Source of the DNA: Gammaproteobacteria bacterium
GTDB taxonomy: Bacteria > Pseudomonadota > Gammaproteobacteria > Steroidobacterales > Steroidobacteraceae
NCBI GenBank assembly: GCA_028293725.1
Contig: JAQGOE010000300.1
Coordinates: forward strand, 1 to 16,816
DNA: 16,816 nt
Reading direction: 5' to 3'
Every line of letters begins with the position of its first letter. Within the stretch, counting starts at the first letter, position 1. The position numbers were made by a program, and so were the translations under genes. The notes below the pieces were generated by a model. It had not been told where the DNA came from. It did not search any database and saw only the letters and a program-made list of their open reading frames with translations. Of the stretch, positions 12,205-16,816 are shown piece by piece.

Positions 12205-13134
12205 ATGACAGCCAGCCCCCACCAGGCGAAAGCCGGACCCTTGGTCAATGCCTTTTCGGTCGACGTGGAAGACTATTTCCAGGTCGCGGCCCTGGCGCCT
12301 GCCATTGCGGTGGACAGCTGGCCGACCTGGGAATACCGGGTCGAGGCCAACACCGAGGTCATTCTGAAGCTGTGCGCGGAGAAGAGCGTCCGCGGCACCT
12401 TCTTTATTCTGGGGTGGGTCGCCGAGAAGTCGCCGCAGCTGGTGAAGCGCATTGCGGCGGCTGGCCACGAGATCGCCTGCCACGGGTTCTCGCATCAGCT
12501 CATCTATAACCAGACGCAGGGTCTCTTCCGGGAAGAGACCCTGCGGTCGAAGCACTTCCTCGAAGACACGATCGGCGAGGCCGTCACGGGTTATCGGGCC
12601 GCGAGCTTTTCGATCACGCGCGATTCGCTGTGGGCGCTCGACGTGCTCATTGACGCCGGCTTCGAATACGACTCGTCCGTCTTTCCGATCCGTCACGATC
12701 GCTACGGGATTCCGGGGGCGTCGCCCGAGCCCGGCAAGATCGTCGCGCCGTCGAAGCGCACGCTCGTGGAATTTCCGATGTCGGCCGCCAAATTCTTCGG
12801 CGTGCAGGTGCCGGTGTCGGGCGGCGGGTACTTCCGGATTCTGCCTTACTGGGTGACCCGCGCCGGGCTCAAGCAGATCAATGAAGAGGCCGGTCGGCCC
12901 TTCACTTTCTATCTGCACCCGTGGGAAGTGGACCCGGGGCAGCCTCGCGTGAAGGTGAAAGCATTCTCGCGCTTCCGCCATTACACGAATCTCCACCGGT
13001 GCGAGAGCCGCCTCCGCCGCGTGCTCGGGGACTTTTCGTTCTCGACGATGCGCGATGTGCTGGAGCAGAGGGGCCTGCTGCGTGCGCCATCGCAGCCCGC
13101 GGCCCAATCTCCACCAGCCATCGCAATCGCATAA
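12205..13134 (+). CDS. Exosortase A-type polysaccharide deacetylase (309 aa)
   Basis: The N-terminus NAFSVDVEDYFQVAAL holds the NodB-domain Asp20 and Asp23. His93 and His97 of HGFSH complete the metal site, and RAASFSI near 131 and FYLHPWE near 235 supply later motifs. The C-terminal part (SRFRHYTNLHRCESRLRRVLGDF) matches the DUF3473 extension. Together these define the deacetylase subfamily found in exosortase A/PEP-CTERM polysaccharide loci, which removes acetyl groups from an extracellular polysaccharide. No signal peptide is visible, as is usual for this subfamily. The length is normal (about 280-310). The ATG at 12205 has no good ribosome-binding site. No exosortase gene is inside the window; convergent transcription from the next gene leaves only 21 bases between the stops. 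Confidence 0.85.
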   Translation: MTASPHQAKAGPLVNAFSVDVEDYFQVAALAPAIAVDSWPTWEYRVEANTEVILKLCAEKSVRGTFFILGWVAEKSPQLVKRIAAAGHEIACHGFSHQLIYNQTQGLFREETLRSKHFLEDTIGEAVTGYRAASFSITRDSLWALDVLIDAGFEYDSSVFPIRHDRYGIPGASPEPGKIVAPSKRTLVEFPMSAAKFFGVQVPVSGGGYFRILPYWVTRAGLKQINEEAGRPFTFYLHPWEVDPGQPRVKVKAFSRFRHYTNLHRCESRLRRVLGDFSFSTMRDVLEQRGLLRAPSQPAAQSPPAIAIA

Positions 13135-13155
13135 AGCCGCGACCGGCGGCCACAG

Positions 13156-14328
13156 TTAGCCGCTGCCGGCTGCGCCGGCCGCCCTCGCGTCTTGCTGCAC
13201 GGCTACCTTCACGACCTCGCTCAGCAGGTCCGGTCCGAAGTTACGAAGCTTCTCGAGGAACAGCTTGGTAACCTCAAAGCCGCGCGGGACCAGGAGCGTG
13301 CCCATGTGGGTGCGTACGTCCTGCATGATGATCATCCCGGGCTGCACCGTGCGCAGAGGCATTTCGCGCGCAACGGTTGCGGTCGTGCCGGCACCCACAT
13401 GCTCCGCCAACTGTTCGATGAGTCGTACGCCGAAGCGCGAGCTACGACCTCGTAGTGTCTGCAAAGCAACATTGGCATCGTGGCCTTGTGTGATGAGCGT
13501 GTCATAGCTGAGTACGAGATCGAGGATCCGGGTGCCAAGCCCGATCGTGCCGTCCCCCAGGCGGGCGAGTTGCTCGTCGGTCCAGGTGAGCGCGACGAGT
13601 ATTTGAATGACCGGCTCCAGTCGCGGGATGTTCTCGAGCAGAGCGGTGGCCAACTGCGGCGCACCGCTCGCCAGAATCTGCTCTTCAGGCGTCATCTTTT
13701 CGCCGTAGTACAACTTCTCCACGAGTTCGGGCGGCAATGACAGATAGCCGAGCTGTGACAGCAGCGCCGCGGCCTCGAGCTGCCAGAATTGCCGGCAGTC
13801 GGCCCGCTCGGCGATCTCCATGGCGAGCTTCTTCACCCGGCTGGCGCGGCCGAACGCGACCGGATTGGTGATGGACAGCACGTCGACCAGCGCTTTGATG
13901 CACCCAATCAGGGTCTCTTTGAGAATCGAGCGCTCGGCATTCACCAGGCGGTACTGTCCGACACCCGCTTCGACGGCGGCCTTGAGCTGATCCGGCGGAC
14001 AGGGCTTCGTCAGGAACCGGAAAATATGCGCCGTGTTGACCGCGGAGACCGCGGCATCGCGTCCCGGCTCGCCCGTAAGCAGGATGCGGGTGGTGTCGGG
14101 AAAGACTTGCATGACGTGCTGGAGGAGGGTCGCACCGTCCATGCCGGGCATGCGCATGTCAGAGACGATCACCGCCGCCCCGCCCATTTCCTTGAGTTGT
14201 CTCAGAGCATCGGCACCGCTGAGCGCGGTGTGCACTTCGTAGTCCTTGCGGAGGTGCAGGACGAGTCCCTCCACGACCCGCGCCTCGTCGTCGACACATA
14301 ACACGCGGGGCAAGCCCAGTTTGCTCAC
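13156..14328 (-). CDS. Response regulator with degenerate HD-GYP-like domain (390 aa)
   Basis: The receiver domain (residues about 7-122) has Asp12/Asp13/Asp14 region CVDDE, phosphoacceptor Asp57 in VSDMRMPG, and Lys108 in FLTKPCP. The output half resembles HD-GYP c-di-GMP phosphodiesterases (VKKLAMEIAERA, EAAALLSQLGYLSLPPELV, MTPEEQILASGAPQLATALLENIPRLEPV). The catalytic His-Asp pair, however, is replaced by Ser191-Gln192, and no HHE or GYP motif is seen. It is therefore probably non-enzymatic and may sense or scaffold. The GTG at 14328 is chosen: GGAGG is 8 bases upstream and it overlaps the preceding stop by GTGA. It is the last gene of the three-gene signalling operon. Confidence 0.85.
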   Translation of the reverse strand: MSKLGLPRVLCVDDEARVVEGLVLHLRKDYEVHTALSGADALRQLKEMGGAAVIVSDMRMPGMDGATLLQHVMQVFPDTTRILLTGEPGRDAAVSAVNTAHIFRFLTKPCPPDQLKAAVEAGVGQYRLVNAERSILKETLIGCIKALVDVLSITNPVAFGRASRVKKLAMEIAERADCRQFWQLEAAALLSQLGYLSLPPELVEKLYYGEKMTPEEQILASGAPQLATALLENIPRLEPVIQILVALTWTDEQLARLGDGTIGLGTRILDLVLSYDTLITQGHDANVALQTLRGRSSRFGVRLIEQLAEHVGAGTTATVAREMPLRTVQPGMIIMQDVRTHMGTLLVPRGFEVTKLFLEKLRNFGPDLLSEVVKVAVQQDARAAGAAGSG

Positions 14329-15539
14329 GACGGCACCTCCTCGGCCTCCAAGCACTCATTTACCCGTCGCGTTGCCTCGGTCCACGAGAACGGCGCGTTG
14401 ATCGACAAAAGGTACTCCGCATCCACCTTCGGATCGGGTGCAACTTTGGCGTCGAAAACTGCGGTGTCGTCCGTAGGCACGAGCGAGTGGGCGGTTGCGA
14501 GCACGGCCAGCAGGTCGAATTCCGATGGCTTCACACTAAGTGGAGTGTGGTGGTGAGCCACTGCGTCGATCACCGGATAGGGCAATCCCCAGATTCCAAG
14601 CAAATACGCTCCGATCTCGGCGTGCGAAGCCCCTATGACCTGGGTCTCCGCCTCATGCAACGGAATGCCCAGTCGTGCCGCAGTCTCGATGCTCCTGGTG
14701 AGATCGGTGGCGCATTCGTGCGCCAGGATCCAGTAACCAATGTCGTGCAGCAGTCCTGCCAGCAACGCGTCATCGGCGGTTACGCCCGCGCCGGCGAGCG
14801 CGCGTGATGCGCCGGCTACGAGTTGCACGTGTGATTGCAGACGCTCGAAATTCAGACTCATCGTCGGGCTGCTGTCAGGCCAATGGGAAAATACCTCGAC
14901 CGACAGCGTTAGATTGCGGATTGCCACGAAGCCGAGATAATTCACGGCCTGCTCGATATTGGTGATGCGTCGGGCGAGTCGGAAAAAGGCGGAATTCACC
15001 AGCTGCAATACTTTTGCGGCGATCACCGCATCGGCGGCGACGATCCGTGCCACTTCGCCGGTGGTCACGTTGTCTTTGGCCAGTGCGCTGCGCAGCTGCG
15101 CATAGACCCGTGGCATGGCAGGAAGCTTCTTGATGCGTCCGACGATCGCGCGCAGATTCTGTTGTCGTAACAGCTGGTGCAGTCGCAGACAGCGGTCAAT
15201 AACAGTTTCGAGCTGCTTCGGCTCGCAAGGCTTACTCAGATATTGGTGCGCGTAAGGGACGAGTCGTACTGTTTGCTCTGACTCGGCATACCCTGACAAT
15301 ACGATCCGGATGACATCTGGCCAGCGCTCACTGACGATACACAACAGCTCGGCGCCGTCCATGCGTGGCATGCGCATATCCGTGATGACTACATCAAAGA
15401 CGCCCCGCTCGAGCTCCTCGACCGCGCGTTCGCCGCTCTCGACGAAATGCATATCCCATCGGTCGGCCAAGCGATGCAGCCGGGCGCGCAGCGCCTCGAG
15501 CACCGGACTCTCGTCATCGACAAACAAAATGCGTTTCAT
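14325..15539 (-). CDS. Response regulator with HDOD output domain (404 aa)
   Basis: An N-terminal receiver (KRILFVDDESPVLEALRARL; phosphoacceptor Asp54 in ITDMRMPRMDG; Lys103 in YLSKPCEP) is joined to an HDOD domain from about residue 138 (KKLPAMPRVYAQLRSALAKD). The HDOD region contains LLHDIGYWILAHE at about 263-275 and HHHTPL at 329-334. HDOD proteins relay signals and many bind nucleotides or partner proteins. The His265-Asp266 pair is kept, so phosphohydrolase activity is not excluded. The ATG at 15539 overlaps the kinase stop as ATGA; a longer open frame upstream is antisense-like to the kinase and is rejected. The next gene overlaps its stop by GTGA. Confidence 0.88.
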   Translation of the reverse strand: MKRILFVDDESPVLEALRARLHRLADRWDMHFVESGERAVEELERGVFDVVITDMRMPRMDGAELLCIVSERWPDVIRIVLSGYAESEQTVRLVPYAHQYLSKPCEPKQLETVIDRCLRLHQLLRQQNLRAIVGRIKKLPAMPRVYAQLRSALAKDNVTTGEVARIVAADAVIAAKVLQLVNSAFFRLARRITNIEQAVNYLGFVAIRNLTLSVEVFSHWPDSSPTMSLNFERLQSHVQLVAGASRALAGAGVTADDALLAGLLHDIGYWILAHECATDLTRSIETAARLGIPLHEAETQVIGASHAEIGAYLLGIWGLPYPVIDAVAHHHTPLSVKPSEFDLLAVLATAHSLVPTDDTAVFDAKVAPDPKVDAEYLLSINAPFSWTEATRRVNECLEAEEVPS

Positions 15540-16816
15540 GCGGCCTCGGTGGGGGTGCGGCCCGAAATGGGCAGCCGTACGGTGAAACGAGTTCCGGTAC
15601 CCAACGCGCTTTGCACGTCGATGGCACCGCCGTGCTTTTCGACCACGATCGACCGCGCAATCGCCAGCCCTTGACCGGTGCCGAGGCCGACCGGTTTGGT
15701 GGTGAAGAACGGATCGAAGACCTTCTCGACGTTCTCTTGGGAGATGCCGCAGCCATTGTCCGCAATCGAGACAATGACCTGGTCGCCGCACCTCTCCGAG
15801 GTGATCGTGATCCTGCCCGTCGCCGCATCCTGGCCCGACTCCCGGATGGCTTGAGCGGCGTTGACAATCAGATTGAGGAATACCTGGTTCAATTCGCCGA
15901 CGTTGCAGATGACTTCCGGCAGGAGGGCGAGATTGGTCTGGATCTCGGCGCTGTACTTGTATTCGTTGCGAGCCACCACAAGGGTGGTTTCGACAGCATG
16001 GTTAATGTCCGCTGCCGAGTGTTCGGTTGCATCCGGGTGGGCGAATTCTTTCATGGCACGGACGATGCTCGCCACGTGCTCCACTCCCAGCAGCGTCCTT
16101 TCAAACGCTTTGGGAATTTCCACCGTCAGGAACGGCAAGTCCGTGGCCGCCTCCAGATCCCCGAGCTCAAGAATGGGCGGCACGTTAGATGTCCGGTCCG
16201 CTAGCCGCGGTATCGCGGCCTGGTAGTGAGTGAGCAGGCGCAGCAGGTCGGAGGTGGCGGACTGCAGGAAGTGTAGGCTGTCGCCGATGTATTGGATCGG
16301 CGTGTTGATCTCGTGGGCAATTCCGGCGGCCAGCCGTCCGACCGACTCGAGCTTTTGCGCCAGGCGCAGCTCGATCGCCATGCGCTCGCGCTCCTGCATT
16401 TCGCTGAGGAGTTGCTCCTGCAGGCGCCGTTGCGCACTCTCCTGTTCGAGGCGTCGGGTTATGTCTGCGCCGGTTGAAACGGTATGCGTGATTTTCCCGT
16501 GTGCGTCGCGCAGAAATGTCATGAACATGCCGACCCAGAAGGTCGAGCCGTCCCTGCGCCGGGCCTGCAATTCGGTGCGGAGGTCGCTTCCGGTCCGCAC
16601 CGCGTCGCGCAGTAGCTCGAACTGTGCTTCGTTCAGCTCTGGAGGAAAGAAGTTCTTCAGCGTCATGCCGAGCATTTCCTCGGGCGCATAACCGCAGTCG
16701 CGCGCCACCGCGCGATTCACATACACAATCGGCCCCTTCGGCCGGCGCGAGTCGGCTATGACAAAATGAGATCCCGTCGCATCCAGTGCGGAGTTGCGCA
16801 GGTCGAGCTCGCTCTG
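15536..16816 (-). CDS. PAS-domain sensor histidine kinase, N-terminus cut by window edge (at least 426 aa)
   Basis: The frame is open to the window edge, so the start is missing. The visible part begins inside a PAS domain (SHFVIADSRRPKGPIVYVNRA, CGYAPEEMLGMTLKNFF, RRDGSTFWVGM). A coiled-coil linker follows, then the dimerisation box LESVGRLAAGIAHEINTPIQYI with the phosphorylated His at visible residue 168. The ATPase domain has NLIVNAAQAI (N box), IADNGCGIS (G1), FDPFFTTKPVGLGTGQGLAIA (F and G2). No transmembrane segment lies in the visible part. It would phosphorylate the two receiver proteins encoded downstream, with which it overlaps by ATGA. The signal bound by PAS is unknown; the Cys of LOV domains is absent. 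Confidence 0.92.
   Translation of the reverse strand, partial: QSELDLRNSALDATGSHFVIADSRRPKGPIVYVNRAVARDCGYAPEEMLGMTLKNFFPPELNEAQFELLRDAVRTGSDLRTELQARRRDGSTFWVGMFMTFLRDAHGKITHTVSTGADITRRLEQESAQRRLQEQLLSEMQERERMAIELRLAQKLESVGRLAAGIAHEINTPIQYIGDSLHFLQSATSDLLRLLTHYQAAIPRLADRTSNVPPILELGDLEAATDLPFLTVEIPKAFERTLLGVEHVASIVRAMKEFAHPDATEHSAADINHAVETTLVVARNEYKYSAEIQTNLALLPEVICNVGELNQVFLNLIVNAAQAIRESGQDAATGRITITSERCGDQVIVSIADNGCGISQENVEKVFDPFFTTKPVGLGTGQGLAIARSIVVEKHGGAIDVQSALGTGTRFTVRLPISGRTPTEAA

Noticed and set aside
12157..13107. Minus-strand 316-codon open frame
   Set aside because: It lies entirely opposite the polysaccharide deacetylase gene; the Arg/His/Pro-rich sequence is the typical antisense shadow of high-GC coding DNA.
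15611..16204. Plus-strand 197-codon frame
   Set aside because: Antisense to the histidine kinase ATPase domain, whose motifs are unmistakable.

Overview
High-GC proteobacterial DNA, probably gammaproteobacterial (the betaproteobacteria are not excluded). The basis is an exosortase-A-type polysaccharide deacetylase, an HDOD/degenerate HD-GYP response-regulator operon, and HigBA and MobA/MobC-type mobilisation genes. The first 13 bases match the end of the Illumina adapter, so position 1 is a contig end and not a biological boundary.

Layout. (1) 14 to about 418: end of an IS21-family insertion sequence, with the 5' end of istA on the minus strand and four 24-bp-period terminal repeats. It cuts into a DUF6714-like gene whose 3' part follows. 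(2) About 419-11985: an accessory region that looks like a mobilisable genomic island. From left to right it holds: a small conserved hypothetical gene; an AT-richer gene of unknown function (1306-2265) convergent with a compact three-gene minus-strand operon (unknown basic-tailed protein, ParA-like ATPase, single-domain RelA/SpoT alarmone synthetase; 4737 to 2318); a barstar-like inhibitor gene abutting an HTH antitoxin remnant; an AbiEi-like antitoxin gene placed directly ahead of higBA; an unknown gene with a 37-codon overlapping micro-ORF; a relaxase gene with a tandem-RHH MobC-like gene and an oriT-like inverted repeat; an AlpA/Xis-like HTH gene; a helically phased TTGCAA array; and a three-gene ATGA-overlapped operon ending in ssb with a strong hairpin after it. 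No integrase or type IV secretion genes are visible. (3) 11986-12060: tRNA-Asn(GTT), whose 3' end faces the accessory region and probably marks the island's attachment site. (4) 12092-16816: core chromosome. It holds the tRNA promoter, the exosortase-type polysaccharide deacetylase on the plus strand, and a minus-strand operon of PAS histidine kinase (cut by the window edge), REC-HDOD regulator and REC-degenerate HD-GYP regulator, each pair overlapping by four bases.

How the genes work together. The relaxase, MobC and oriT-like repeat would let the island be mobilised by a helper conjugation system. The Xis-like protein and SSB would serve excision and transfer. The rest is mainly stability and defence cargo: HigBA, an AbiEi-like orphan, a barstar orphan, and the ParA-alarmone synthetase operon. 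That operon is the best candidate for an undescribed system: a nucleotide-switch ATPase and a (p)ppGpp-type nucleotide synthetase, co-translated with a third protein of unknown function, sit in a defence-rich mobile region.
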